DNA of 64,000 nucleotides from Clostridium bornimense (GCF_000577895.1 NZ_HG917868.1:992001-1056000), one strand, 5' to 3'; positions 8,459 to 18,153 are shown, counted from the first letter of the stretch. Notes: generated by a model not told the origin, from the letters alone. A program made the numbers and translations.

Positions 8459-10558
8459 ATGGATAATTTAAATCAAGAAGTGGAACTTGCCATAGAAGAA
8501 AGTCATTTAGGATATGTTATAGAACAGTTAAAGGAAGAAAGATTAAAGGAATTAGAAAAAAGAATTAAAATTTCAAACTTGATAATAGATCATAGAAAAA
8601 AGACTTTAGAAGCATATGAAGATGATGAAGATAGAGTAGCAGAATATTTTGATCATGAGTCCTATGTAATGGAAGAGACATTTAAATCTATAGATAAGAC
8701 AATTCAAGAAATAACAACTCTACTACCGGCACCTTATTTCGGAAGAATAGATTTAAGAGAAGAAGACAGTGAAGAAGATAAGTTATATATAGGTCGATTT
8801 GGTGTAATGAATAAAGAGAAATTTGAACCTATTATAGTTGATTGGAGAGCACCTATTGCTTCTACATTCTATAATGGAACTCTTGGAGAGACATCATATA
8901 TGTCACCAGATGGAGAAGTATCAGTAAATGTTCTTTTGAAAAGACAATTCATTATTAAACAAGAAAAGCTAAAGGGAATGTTTGATTCTGCTATTGATGT
9001 AAAGGATGAAATTTTACAAAGTGTTCTAAGTAAAAATTCATCAGATAAGCTTAAGGATATTGTTATGACTATTCAAAGAGAGCAAGATGAAATTATAAGA
9101 AGACCTAGAAATTCTGTAGTTGTAGTTAATGGGGTAGCAGGTTCAGGAAAGACTACAATAGCATTGCATAGAGTTGCTTATTTGCTATATAACAATAGAG
9201 AAGTTCTTAAGAATAAGATGCTTATATTAGGACCAAATTATATTTTTATGGAGTATATTCGAGAAGTACTTCCTACATTAGGAGAGTCGGGTATTGATCA
9301 AATGACCTTTGTAGATTTTGCTTTAAATCTTTTAAATTTTGACAGAGATCAATTGATGACTTTTGATAAATATATGGAGAAGATAGTTGATAATGATAAA
9401 GAATTTATTGAAGTGGTGAAGAAAAAGACTTCAGAAGCATTTATAGAAGAATTAGATAATTTAGTTAAGAATATGGATGAAAATGCTGAAGTTAGAGAAA
9501 TAAAATATTTTGATAATGTAGTACAGTCTGTAGAGGATATAAAAGATATGCTATATAATCATTTTAAGACTATGCCACTTTATAGAAGAAAGAAAAAGAT
9601 TAAGAGAATAGTATTTTCAAAATTAAGAGATGCAAGAAACGAAAGAGTATGGGACATAGAAAGAAAGTTTAAAGAAACAATTGAGTCACTTAGTGAAGAT
9701 GAACTTAAATTACAATTAAATAATTTAGAATACAAAAAAACATTGGATATAAGAGAAGCTGTGATGGAAGTTATAAATGTAAAGAAGACTTTAACATGGC
9801 TTGATAATATTGAAGTTGAAGAAATATATGAACCATATAAAAACGGTGATCTTTATACAATAGACGATTTAGCACCATTATTATATTTAAGAATTAAGCT
9901 AGAGGGTATTAAGCTTCAAAAGGAAATAAAGCATGTAGTAATTGATGAAGCACAAGATTATTCTAAACTTCAATTTATAGTTGTAAAAGAGATAACAGAA
10001 GCATTAGGACTTACTATTGTAGGAGATAGTAACCAAAGAATAACACCTATAGAAGGTAGTATTCCTATGGAAAGTATTGAAGAGATATATCTAGGTTGTG
10101 AAGATATTGAAAAGTTTTCTCTTAATAAAAGTTATAGATCTACAAAAGAGATTATGGAATATGCCAATAGCTATTTAGAAGGAGAAAAAATCGTTCCACT
10201 AGTTAGAAATGGAAATAAAGTTAAGGTAGAAGCTGTTAAAAGTAAAGAAGAGTTAGTAGATACTTTAAAAGAAGCTATCATGGATATGGAAGATGCTGAG
10301 ATGGAGACAGTAGCTATAATAACTAAAAATAGAGAAGAAGCAGAGGAATTAAGTACACTTCTTGAAGGTGAAGGACTTAAGTTGTATGATAAAGAAGAAA
10401 TGATATACAGAGGTGGATATATTATTATTCCATCATATCTATCAAAAGGTTTAGAATTTGATGGTGTAATAGTAGTAGAACAAGGAAATGAAGAAAGTAA
10501 ATTATCTTATGTAATGAGTACAAGAGCATTACATAACTTAACAGTAATATCAGTATAG
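8459..10558 (+). CDS. helD: HelD-like superfamily 1 helicase/ATPase
   Basis: The 699-residue protein has an N-terminal coiled-coil (about 1-100, rich in Glu and Lys). Walker A is GVAGSGKTT at about 224-232, the DEAQD Walker B is at about 493, and the C-terminal SF1 motif is SKGLEFDGVIVVE at about 661. The internal PYFGRIDL...DWRAPIASTFYNG region is diagnostic of HelD rather than UvrD or PcrA. Firmicute HelD binds RNA polymerase and uses ATP to strip stalled complexes from DNA. AAGGAG lies before the ATG. The gene stands alone. Confidence 0.88.
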   Translation: MDNLNQEVELAIEESHLGYVIEQLKEERLKELEKRIKISNLIIDHRKKTLEAYEDDEDRVAEYFDHESYVMEETFKSIDKTIQEITTLLPAPYFGRIDLREEDSEEDKLYIGRFGVMNKEKFEPIIVDWRAPIASTFYNGTLGETSYMSPDGEVSVNVLLKRQFIIKQEKLKGMFDSAIDVKDEILQSVLSKNSSDKLKDIVMTIQREQDEIIRRPRNSVVVVNGVAGSGKTTIALHRVAYLLYNNREVLKNKMLILGPNYIFMEYIREVLPTLGESGIDQMTFVDFALNLLNFDRDQLMTFDKYMEKIVDNDKEFIEVVKKKTSEAFIEELDNLVKNMDENAEVREIKYFDNVVQSVEDIKDMLYNHFKTMPLYRRKKKIKRIVFSKLRDARNERVWDIERKFKETIESLSEDELKLQLNNLEYKKTLDIREAVMEVINVKKTLTWLDNIEVEEIYEPYKNGDLYTIDDLAPLLYLRIKLEGIKLQKEIKHVVIDEAQDYSKLQFIVVKEITEALGLTIVGDSNQRITPIEGSIPMESIEEIYLGCEDIEKFSLNKSYRSTKEIMEYANSYLEGEKIVPLVRNGNKVKVEAVKSKEELVDTLKEAIMDMEDAEMETVAIITKNREEAEELSTLLEGEGLKLYDKEEMIYRGGYIIIPSYLSKGLEFDGVIVVEQGNEESKLSYVMSTRALHNLTVISV

Positions 10559-10627
10559 GATACAAAAACAAATATGATGACATAATACACAATAGATATA
10601 TTTATATATATGTGTATTGAAAAATAT

Positions 10628-10672
10628 AAGAGCTGTAGGAAAACTAATTTTTAGTATTCCTACAGCCTTTTA
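10628..10672. terminator. Bidirectional terminator between helD and gapN
   Basis: GCTGTAGGAA and TTCCTACAGC, with inner AACTA/TAGTA pairing, form a long stem. T-rich sequence follows on the plus side; on the other strand the run after the stem is weaker. Confidence 0.85.
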
Positions 10673-10674
10673 TA

Positions 10675-12132
10675 TTATTTGATATTTAAAACGATGGCTT
10701 TTGGTCTGCTCATAGCTTCGATTGAGTATCTTATACCTTGAGTACCCATGCCTGATGATTTTACTCCAAGGAATGGATAGTGATCTGGTCCTCTTTCAGT
10801 TTTGTTATTAATTTGAACAGTTCCAACTTCAAGTTTTTTAGCTATGTAGAAAGCTTTGTCTATATCTTGAGTGAATACAGATGATTGTAGTCCATATTCA
10901 GATTTATTTGCAATTTCAATAGCTTCATCTATTGAAGATACTCTAATTAATGGTAATACTGGGCCAAACGGCTCTTCCCAAGCAAGACGCATATCTGTAG
11001 TAACATTATCAAATAATGTTGGGTAAATTGTATTGTTTTCTCTAGTACCACCAGTTACTAATGTTGCACCAGAATCTTTGGCATCTTTAATTAAGCCTTC
11101 TACGAAGTCAGCAGATTTGTTATCGATTAATGGTGTAATTACAACACCATCTTCAGCTGGATTTCCAACTTTTAGTTTTTCGATTTTTTCCTTTAATAAA
11201 GGAATTAATTTGTCTGCAACACTATCGAAGGTAAGAATTCTTTTAACAGCTGTACAACGTTGTCCAGAATATGAATATGCTCCATTTACAATATTTGTTG
11301 CAGCTTCTTCTAAATTTGCATCTTCTAAGATTATAGCAGCATCTTTACCGCCTAACTCTAATAGAAGTGGTACCATTTTTGATAAAGAAGCTATGTGTTG
11401 TCCAACAGCAGTACTTCCTGTAAAGTTTATGAAGTTTATACCTTCATGACTTATTAAATAGTCACCAATTTCGCTACCTCTTCCAGTAACAGTATTTAAT
11501 ACACCAGCAGGTAATCCAGCTTTATTAAATACTTCTGCAAGACATAAAGCTGAAAGGGATCCTTGTGTAGGGGGTTTTAATATAACTGTATTTCCAGCAA
11601 CGATTGCTGGTCCAATTTTTGATGCTGAAAGATTTATAGGATAATTAAATGGTGCAATTGCAAGAACAGTTCCAAGTGGTTCACGAGATACAAAGGCCAT
11701 TTTTGATTTTGAACCTCCAGGGAAACTATCTCCACTTAAAGCTTCTCCTTGCATAGATTTTGCAGTGTCAGCAGTAAATCTTAATAAATCTGCTGTTCTA
11801 ACAACTTCAGATACACATGATTTCTTATCTTTTGATATTTCCATCATCATTAAAGTTGCTATTTCTTCTGAATTTTCCTCTAAAATATTAGCAGCTTTAT
11901 AAATAATATCAACTCTTTCATTTAAAGAAGTTTCTTGCCATGATTTTAAGGCTTCTTTAGTGTTCTTTATTGCCATATCAACTTCTTCAGTTGTCATAGC
12001 TTGAACTTTACCAAGGGAAGAACCATCTACAGGAGAAAAAATTTCAATTAATTTTTGGGAACTAGACTCAATCCATTCTCCATTGTATAGATTCTTATAT
12101 ATTTTGTCATTGTTGCGTAAATTTGAGAACAA
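10675..12132 (-). CDS. gapN: NADP-dependent non-phosphorylating glyceraldehyde-3-phosphate dehydrogenase
   Basis: The enzyme oxidises glyceraldehyde 3-phosphate directly to 3-phosphoglycerate, making NADPH and bypassing the ATP-forming step of glycolysis. It is an aldehyde dehydrogenase. Glu259 in LELGGKDAA and Cys293 in YSGQRCTAVKR are the catalytic pair. The C-terminal NNKTERGPDHYPFLGVK segment is typical of GapN rather than of general ALDHs. I prefer the TTG at 12132 (485 residues): AGAGGTGA lies six bases upstream, whereas the GTG at 12141 falls inside that site. Confidence 0.92.
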   Translation of the reverse strand: MFSNLRNNDKIYKNLYNGEWIESSSQKLIEIFSPVDGSSLGKVQAMTTEEVDMAIKNTKEALKSWQETSLNERVDIIYKAANILEENSEEIATLMMMEISKDKKSCVSEVVRTADLLRFTADTAKSMQGEALSGDSFPGGSKSKMAFVSREPLGTVLAIAPFNYPINLSASKIGPAIVAGNTVILKPPTQGSLSALCLAEVFNKAGLPAGVLNTVTGRGSEIGDYLISHEGINFINFTGSTAVGQHIASLSKMVPLLLELGGKDAAIILEDANLEEAATNIVNGAYSYSGQRCTAVKRILTFDSVADKLIPLLKEKIEKLKVGNPAEDGVVITPLIDNKSADFVEGLIKDAKDSGATLVTGGTRENNTIYPTLFDNVTTDMRLAWEEPFGPVLPLIRVSSIDEAIEIANKSEYGLQSSVFTQDIDKAFYIAKKLEVGTVQINNKTERGPDHYPFLGVKSSGMGTQGIRYSIEAMSRPKAIVLNIK

Positions 12133-12244
12133 TTCTATCACCTCTTCAGTAAAAAAAATTTTGTTATTAACAAATTTTAAATAAATTTATTATACAATAT
12201 ATTATATTGTTCCACAAAATTATACAAGTATTATTGCAAAATAA

Positions 12245-12285
12245 AAAATCTACTGAGACAATTCAGAGTAGATTTTATTTTAATG
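12245..12285 (-). terminator. Intrinsic terminator for the small gene at 12.3 kb
   Basis: AAAATCTACTGA and TCAGAGTAGATTTT pair with a two-base bulge. Read on the minus strand, a T run follows, which suits the gene ending at 12321. Confidence 0.65.
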
Positions 12286-12320
12286 TAGTATTATTTTTTG
12301 TAAAAGCTAATATTAAAAAG

Positions 12321-12644
12321 TCAGCGAGCGTAACCGATCCCTTGTTCTACTAGATACCATTTTTTATCTTCTTTATTATATTCATAAGTTACATCATGAT
12401 ATGGTGTATCATAAAAAAGTTCTGCATACTCGCAATCTTTTAGTAGATAATCATACTTTTGGCAAATTTCGCTGATTTTTACGCTGCTTCCTTTTAGAAA
12501 GTAATTTATATCGTTTACAGAAAGTTGTAATATATGTTCACTACAAGGGAAAAAGATAGTATCGTCATCTAAGATAATAGGTGGTTTTTTTCCGTAGTGG
12601 GCAAAGCCTATAAAGTTTGGATTTAAAATAGGATTTCTTCTCAT
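12321..12644 (-). CDS. Hypothetical protein, 107 residues
   Basis: No family is recognised. The protein is soluble and rich in aromatic and acidic residues. It starts RRNPILNPNFIGFAHYGKKPP and ends with a WYLVEQGIGYAR segment. ATG 12644 is chosen because GGGAGGGA lies about six bases upstream; the in-frame TTG at 12650 is too close to that site. It has its own terminator and is probably monocistronic, between gapN and the Cys/Asn-rich gene. Confidence 0.65.
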   Translation of the reverse strand: MRRNPILNPNFIGFAHYGKKPPIILDDDTIFFPCSEHILQLSVNDINYFLKGSSVKISEICQKYDYLLKDCEYAELFYDTPYHDVTYEYNKEDKKWYLVEQGIGYAR

Positions 12645-12811
12645 TAGCAATCCCTCCCTCGATATACTGTATTTACTATAATTATAAGATTTTGAAAAAA
12701 TATACTCAAATTCTATAGTTTAGGATTTGAGCGTAATATCTCTTAAATAATGTTATTTACTCTAGTTTAAAAAAAAACACATTATTTTTTAAATTTTAAA
12801 TTTTCTAACTT

Positions 12812-12848
12812 TTCAAAAGAATAAGAGATGAACTCTTATTCTTTTGAA
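12812..12848. terminator. Strong hairpin downstream of the Cys/Asn-rich gene
   Basis: TTCAAAAGAATAAGAG (12812-12827) and its exact complement (12833-12848) form a 16-bp stem with a five-base loop. On the minus strand the following sequence is only moderately T-rich, so it may end transcription or protect the mRNA 3' end. Confidence 0.65.
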
Positions 12849-12880
12849 ATATTAATTTATAGATAACTTTTGTAGAGCTA

Positions 12881-13771
12881 TTAATAATTACAATTATTTC
12901 TACCAACAATTTCATCTAATGATAAAGTTCTAGTATCACAATCACAAGGACAGCAACAAGAATTGTTGCAATTATTAGAATTGCAGTTATTATAATTATC
13001 ATTATAGCTAGCTACATCATTATAATTATAGTTATTGCAATTATCATTATAACTAGCTACGTCACTATAATTATTATAATTGTCGTAGTTATTGTAATTA
13101 TTTGAACAACTATTGTAATTATCATAGTTTGCATAATCATTTGAATATTCATTACAATTATCAGTAAAGTTAGTCCAAGTATTTCTAGTGTTGAATTCGT
13201 TACTAGAATTATTATATGAGTTATAGTCAAAATCAGAATTGCAACGGGAATTGCAATCACAGTCAAAGTCACAGTCAAAGTCACAACAATCACGGTCGCA
13301 ATCACAATTATTGGCATTTTCTAAAGCTGATAATAATTGGGCAAAATCGCTAGCTAACTTTCTTTCAGCCATAGCTGTTGATTTTAATAGTTCTATGAAT
13401 TCACATACTTTTTTACATAAGTTCTTTGAGCAACCTTTGAAAAGACAGCAGATAAGTCTAGTCACTTCTTTTGTAAAACAAGCAAATGCTTCTGCTTCTT
13501 TTTCAGCTGCTTCAGCTATTTGTTTTACTAGACAAGGAGAATTATTTCCACATTCTAGTGCTTGATTTAGACTATAAGCTGTGCTAAATAAATTATTTGC
13601 GGCAGCTTTTCTATCACAGAAAGCTTCTTTAACTTCGCAAAGTAATTCTTTCTTTTTACAACAGCTTAAGTTACTTTCTTTAATTAAGCATTGAATCTTA
13701 CGAAGAGCGCAATTGAAGGAACGATTTAATTTCTCCTCTGATTCTGCAATTGATTGGTAAAAACAGTACAT
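12881..13771 (-). CDS. Cysteine- and asparagine-rich low-complexity protein, possible spore-surface protein
   Basis: The protein has 296 residues and, by hand count, 34 cysteines. Residues 1-150 form a helical, Cys-dotted region with charged heptad-like stretches. Residues 156-178 are almost only Cys and Asp (CDCDRDCCDFDCDFDCDC). From 180 to about 270 it is Asn/Tyr/Asp/Ser-rich, with a repeated DVASYNDN unit at about 247 and 262. It ends with a CCCPCDCD cluster and a charged tail. It has no signal peptide or membrane segment. The composition recalls cysteine-crosslinked clostridial spore coat or exosporium proteins, but no named family is recognised. GGAGGAAAAAA precedes the ATG. Confidence 0.7.
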   Translation of the reverse strand: MYCFYQSIAESEEKLNRSFNCALRKIQCLIKESNLSCCKKKELLCEVKEAFCDRKAAANNLFSTAYSLNQALECGNNSPCLVKQIAEAAEKEAEAFACFTKEVTRLICCLFKGCSKNLCKKVCEFIELLKSTAMAERKLASDFAQLLSALENANNCDCDRDCCDFDCDFDCDCNSRCNSDFDYNSYNNSSNEFNTRNTWTNFTDNCNEYSNDYANYDNYNSCSNNYNNYDNYNNYSDVASYNDNCNNYNYNDVASYNDNYNNCNSNNCNNSCCCPCDCDTRTLSLDEIVGRNNCNY

Positions 13772-13852
13772 AATTTTTTCCTCCTATTTGATACTATAAT
13801 ATCAATGTTTTTTATAATATTAGTATATGAATAAGAGGAAATCTGGTGAAAA

Positions 13853-15031
13853 CTATTTGGTTTTGTTAACAGTTATTACTGTTGAAAAATTTAAATTTTT
13901 TAGTTTGATTTCTTTATTTATGTCGTTGATTAGATCAGTTTCGGATTTATATGTTTTATATAAAGTATCATCAGTAGTTATATTAAATAGTACATTTTTA
14001 TCATCACCGCTGCCTACAAGCCTTAAATCACTCATATTGGTGATACAATGAAAGTCTTTAAGAATATCTCTCATTATGTCTTCGGTGATACTGATTTCTT
14101 TATGGTTTAAATTTATTGGATCCATATGAATTACAAGATGCACGTTTAATTTTGTTGAAATTTCTTTTTCTGCTCTATCAATTATGTCATGGACTTCAAC
14201 TAGTGTTAATGTTGAAGGAACTTCAGCATGTATAGAAGCAAGATATTTATTAGGACCATATGAATGAATTAGTAAGTCATGGACACCTAATATATTAGGA
14301 TAAGATAATACCTCTGATTCAATATTTGTAACTAATTCAGTAGAAGGTTTTTCTCCTAATAAAGTATTCAATGTTTCTTTAGATAATTGAAATCCTGAAT
14401 ATAATATAAAAATAGCAACTATTAGTCCCATTATGCCATCTAGAGGAAAAGGAATCCAATTAGATAGAATTAATGATATAACAACAGTTCCAGAAGTAAA
14501 ACAATCACTAAGAGCATCTACAGAAGAAGCTTTAAGGGCAGAAGAGTTAATAAGTTTAGCTAAATAACCATTAAATCTACTAAGCCATAGTTTAAAGGAT
14601 ATTGAAATTAATATAAGTAAAGTTGGTATCCATTGAAATTTTATTGGAACAGGATGAATAATTCTTGAAATAGAAGATTTTACGAAAGAAAAACCAACTA
14701 ATATTACTAACACTGAAACTATTAGTGCTGATATATACTCTATACGACCATGACCATAAGGATGATCATCATCGGCAGGTTTTGATGCTAACTTAAATCC
14801 AATAATTGTTACTACTGAACTAAAAACATCGGATAAATTATTAAAAGCGTCAGCTGTAACAGCTAGAGAATTAGATAATATACCAACTACAAATTTTATA
14901 GAGAATAAAATTATATTTATAATGATTCCTACAATTCCACCAAGAAATCCAAATTTGTCTCTAACTTTACTATTGTTTTTATAGTCTTCACTATTTTTTA
15001 TAAAGGTTCTTACTAAAAATTTAGAAAACAT
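13853..15031 (-). CDS. Cation diffusion facilitator (CDF) metal exporter
   Basis: The 392-residue protein has about six membrane segments. ADAFNNLSDVFSS in helix 2 and DDDHPYGHGR in the next loop hold the Asp/His metal-site residues of CDF transporters. SSALKASSVDALSD in helix 5 carries the second metal pair. A cytosolic ferredoxin-like domain follows (about 215-290), plus an extra C-terminal extension of about 90 residues. The family exports Zn, Mn, Fe or Cd in exchange for protons; the metal is not predictable. GAGGT lies about ten bases before the ATG. Confidence 0.9.
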   Translation of the reverse strand: MFSKFLVRTFIKNSEDYKNNSKVRDKFGFLGGIVGIIINIILFSIKFVVGILSNSLAVTADAFNNLSDVFSSVVTIIGFKLASKPADDDHPYGHGRIEYISALIVSVLVILVGFSFVKSSISRIIHPVPIKFQWIPTLLILISISFKLWLSRFNGYLAKLINSSALKASSVDALSDCFTSGTVVISLILSNWIPFPLDGIMGLIVAIFILYSGFQLSKETLNTLLGEKPSTELVTNIESEVLSYPNILGVHDLLIHSYGPNKYLASIHAEVPSTLTLVEVHDIIDRAEKEISTKLNVHLVIHMDPINLNHKEISITEDIMRDILKDFHCITNMSDLRLVGSGDDKNVLFNITTDDTLYKTYKSETDLINDINKEIKLKNLNFSTVITVNKTK

Positions 15032-15145
15032 ATATAGTTATACCTCGCTTTATTATAGTTTATTTCTTTAATTATATATTAAAGAATTACCATTTGCATA
15101 TAAATAAATTAATTTGTTATACTGTATAAATTAGGAGGGAATATT

Positions 15146-16441
15146 ATGTGTAGTTTAAGTAAAGAATTAATAGATTTTTTATATAGTAGTCCTACAGCAT
15201 TTCATGCAGTAGAAAATATTAAAAACATATTAAGAACAGAAGGGTTTGAGGAATTGAAAGAATGCCAAAGATGGCAAGTAAATAGTGGTGGAAAATATTT
15301 TGTAGATAAAAATGGATCAGCATTAGTTGTTTTCACTATTGGTGAAGAAAGTGTTAATTTTGATGGATTTAAAATAGTGGGGGCTCATACAGATTCACCA
15401 GGATTTAGAATAAAACCTAATCCAGAGATGATAAGTAATAATTATATAAAGTTAAATACTGAAGTTTATGGAGGACCTATAATTAATACCTGGTTTGATA
15501 GACCATTAGCTATTGCAGGAAGAGTTTGTACTAAAAGTGATAATCCATTGAAGCCTAATTATCATATTGTGAACATAAATGAACCTATAGCATATATACC
15601 AAATTTAGCAATACATATGAATAGAGAGATAAATAAAGGGGTAGAATTAAATAAACAAGTAGATACTTTACCTATTTTAGGCCTTATAACTGAAGAGTTT
15701 GAAAAAGATAATTATCTGCTAAAGATAGTATCAAAACAATTATCTATAGAAGTAGATGATATTTTAGATTTCGATTTATATTTATATGAATTTGAAAAAG
15801 GTACTACTTTTGGTGTTGAAAAAGAATTTATATCATCTTCAAGAATAGATGATTTATCAATGGCATTTGTTGGTGTAAAAGCAATGATAAATTCTTTAAA
15901 TAGTGGATTTAAGGGAACTAATGTATTAGCACTTTTTGATAATGAGGAAATTGGAAGTACTACTAAGCAAGGAGCCGACTCTCCGATGCTTTCAAATGTA
16001 TTAGAGAGAATAATATATAGTATGGGAGGAAATAGAGAAAATTTCTTTATGAATCTTGCTAATTCATTTATGATATCTGCTGATGGTGCTCATGGAATCC
16101 ATCCTAACAGATCGGAAAAAAATGATCCAACAAACATACCATATATAAATAAGGGACCAGTAATAAAAATTTCTGCAAATCAAAGATATACATCAGATGC
16201 AGAATCTATAGCTATTTTTAAGAATATATGTAATAAGGCTAATGTGCCATATCAAACGTTTGTAAATCGTTCTGATATGATGGGAGGTTCTACTATTGGA
16301 CCAATATCTTCATCACATTTACCAATTAAGAGTGTAGATATAGGTGCAGCTATGCTTGCTATGCATTCTATAAGAGAGGTTATGGGAGTTAAAGATATTG
16401 AATATTTTGAAAATGTTATTACAGAATTTTATAAAATATAG
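15146..16441 (+). CDS. apeB: M18-family aminopeptidase (aspartyl aminopeptidase type)
   Basis: This 431-residue cytosolic zinc peptidase prefers acidic N-terminal residues. Motifs in order are the opening LIDFLYSSPTAFHAV, AHTDSPGFRIKPNP with metal and catalytic His/Asp, and SRIDDLSMAF. FDNEEIGSTTKQGADSPML follows with the catalytic and metal Glu, then SADGAHGIHPNRSEKNDP, and SSSHLPIKSVDIGAAMLAMHSIREV with the last metal His. Its length and motifs are those of an intact family member. AGGAGGGAA lies before the ATG. It is followed by the lysine riboswitch, not by a coupled gene. Confidence 0.93.
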   Translation: MCSLSKELIDFLYSSPTAFHAVENIKNILRTEGFEELKECQRWQVNSGGKYFVDKNGSALVVFTIGEESVNFDGFKIVGAHTDSPGFRIKPNPEMISNNYIKLNTEVYGGPIINTWFDRPLAIAGRVCTKSDNPLKPNYHIVNINEPIAYIPNLAIHMNREINKGVELNKQVDTLPILGLITEEFEKDNYLLKIVSKQLSIEVDDILDFDLYLYEFEKGTTFGVEKEFISSSRIDDLSMAFVGVKAMINSLNSGFKGTNVLALFDNEEIGSTTKQGADSPMLSNVLERIIYSMGGNRENFFMNLANSFMISADGAHGIHPNRSEKNDPTNIPYINKGPVIKISANQRYTSDAESIAIFKNICNKANVPYQTFVNRSDMMGGSTIGPISSSHLPIKSVDIGAAMLAMHSIREVMGVKDIEYFENVITEFYKI

Positions 16442-16457
16442 AACTTATTATTAACTA

Positions 16458-16486
16458 TTGAAATATATTGTTATTGATGATAAAAT
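16458..16486 (+). promoter_or_regulatory. Sigma-A promoter for the lysine riboswitch operon
   Basis: TTGAAA (16458-16463) and TAAAAT (16481-16486) are 17 bases apart and lie about 30 bases before the aptamer. Confidence 0.6.
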
Positions 16487-16514
16487 AATCTAAAATAAAT
16501 AATTAATGAATATT

Positions 16515-16690
16515 GCCTATGGTAGAGGTGCTAAAGTCAATAGTAGTTATTTTTAGTGGGTACACAGTGAGAAATAATGAAAGGGACAATGGCCGAAGTG
16601 AATGGATAGACGTTGAAGTTCACTGGCATTATAAATAATATTTATGATGTTGTCACTAATTTTCGTGGAGAGCTACAAAGGTTACATTTT
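16515..16690 (+). promoter_or_regulatory. Lysine riboswitch (L-box) aptamer
   Basis: Conserved L-box segments occur in order. AGAGGTGC and AAGTCAATAGTAG lie in the 5' part, GAAAGGGACAATGGCCGAAG in the centre, and TGTTGTCACTAA followed by TGGAGAGCTAC at the 3' end. The CCTATGGTAG side closes with CTACAAAGG to make P1. Lysine binding should stabilise P1 and allow the downstream terminator to form, switching off lysA and dapA. Confidence 0.93.
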
Positions 16691-16713
16691 ACAAAAATGA
16701 TGTATTGCATAAT

Positions 16714-16748
16714 ACAGCTAAGGTAAGTGTACCCTAGCTGTTTTTTTG
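16714..16748 (+). terminator. Riboswitch-controlled terminator before lysA
   Basis: ACAGCTAAGGTA and TACCCTAGCTGT form a stem with one mismatch, followed by eight Ts. It lies 95 bases before lysA, so it is the expression platform of the L-box. Confidence 0.88.
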
Positions 16749-16842
16749 TTTTTTAGTAATTTTTACATAAGAAAAATAAATCTATATAAATGTTGTAGCA
16801 TAAAGCAGTATTCGTAGTAAGTTAATTAAGGGGGCTATTTTA

Positions 16843-18138
16843 ATGAAGTTATTAGGGACAATGAGGATAGAAGAAGATACACTTTATATAGGTGGAGTAT
16901 CAACAAAAGAATTAGCTAAAGAATATTCTACTCCGCTATATGTCATTGATGAACAACATGTGAGAAATGTATGTAGAGAGTATCTAAGGAATTTTAAAGT
17001 AAAAGAGAATGGAAATAGAGTTACTTATGCAGGAAAAGCATTTTTACCATTAGAAATGTGCAAAATTATAAATGAAGAAGGATTATGTTTAGATGTAGTA
17101 TCAGGTGGAGAGTTATATACAGCTTATAAAAGTGGGTTTCCTATGGAGAAGGTATTATTTCATGGAAATAATAAAACTATTGAAGAGATTAAAATGGGTA
17201 TCTCTTTAGGTGTTGGAAGATTTGTTGCAGATAATTTTTATGAATTAAATACAATTAATGAATTTGCAAAGAAAGAAAATAAAGTTGTCAATGTTTATAT
17301 TAGAATAACACCAGGTATTGAGGCTCATACCCATGATTATATTAAAACAGGTCAAATAGACTCTAAGTTTGGTTTTACACTTATTAATGATGGTGTAGTA
17401 AATGCTGTGAAAGAGATATTGAAGTTAGAGAATATTAAACTTATGGGATTGCATGCTCACATAGGATCTCAAATATTTGATGTAGATCCTTTTGTCGATG
17501 AAGTAGAAGTTATGTTTAATATAATGAATGATGTAAGATCAAAACTAGGGATAGAACTTCCAGAATTAGATTTAGGAGGTGGCTTCGGAATATATTACAC
17601 TAAAGAAGATAAACCAAAGAATCCGAAAGTATTTTGTGATGCTATATTAAATAAGGCAGAAGAGATGTCTAAAAAATTAGAATATCCTATGCCTAAATTA
17701 ATTATAGAGCCAGGAAGATCTATTATTGGTAATGCAGGTACAACTCTTTATACAGTAGGATCAATAAAAGAAATACCAGAAGTAAGAAAATATATATCAG
17801 TAGATGGTGGTATGACAGATAATATAAGGCCATCTTTATATAGAGCAGATTATGAATGTGCTATTGCCAATAAGATGAATTGTAAGGAAGAAGAGTTAGT
17901 AACTGTAGCAGGAAAATGTTGTGAGTCAGGTGATATATTAATATCAGATGCTAAACTACCAAAGGTTGAAAGTGGAGATATACTTGCAGTAGCTACTACA
18001 GGGGCATATGGTTACTCTATGTCATCTAACTATAATAAAATACCTAGACCAGCAGTGGTTATGGTTAAAGACGGAAATAGTAGAGTAGTATGTAAAAGAC
18101 AAAGTTATGAAGATTTATTAGCATCAGAAATTATATAA
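16843..18138 (+). CDS. lysA: Diaminopimelate decarboxylase
   Basis: The enzyme catalyses the last step of lysine synthesis, decarboxylating meso-diaminopimelate with pyridoxal phosphate. The 431-residue protein shows the PLP lysine Lys65 in TYAGKAF. It also has HAHIGSQIF, the glycine loop LGGGFGIYY, EPGRSIIG, and CCESGDIL, which supplies the active-site Cys from the partner subunit. AAGGGGG lies before the ATG. It is the first gene of a two-gene operon with dapA behind a lysine riboswitch. Confidence 0.96.
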   Translation: MKLLGTMRIEEDTLYIGGVSTKELAKEYSTPLYVIDEQHVRNVCREYLRNFKVKENGNRVTYAGKAFLPLEMCKIINEEGLCLDVVSGGELYTAYKSGFPMEKVLFHGNNKTIEEIKMGISLGVGRFVADNFYELNTINEFAKKENKVVNVYIRITPGIEAHTHDYIKTGQIDSKFGFTLINDGVVNAVKEILKLENIKLMGLHAHIGSQIFDVDPFVDEVEVMFNIMNDVRSKLGIELPELDLGGGFGIYYTKEDKPKNPKVFCDAILNKAEEMSKKLEYPMPKLIIEPGRSIIGNAGTTLYTVGSIKEIPEVRKYISVDGGMTDNIRPSLYRADYECAIANKMNCKEEELVTVAGKCCESGDILISDAKLPKVESGDILAVATTGAYGYSMSSNYNKIPRPAVVMVKDGNSRVVCKRQSYEDLLASEII

Positions 18139-18153
18139 AAGGTGGGGATTTTT

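Noticed and set aside
13050-13320. AT-rich repeats resembling a repeat array
   Set aside because: They code for the Asn/Tyr region of the Cys/Asn-rich protein. There are no unique spacers.
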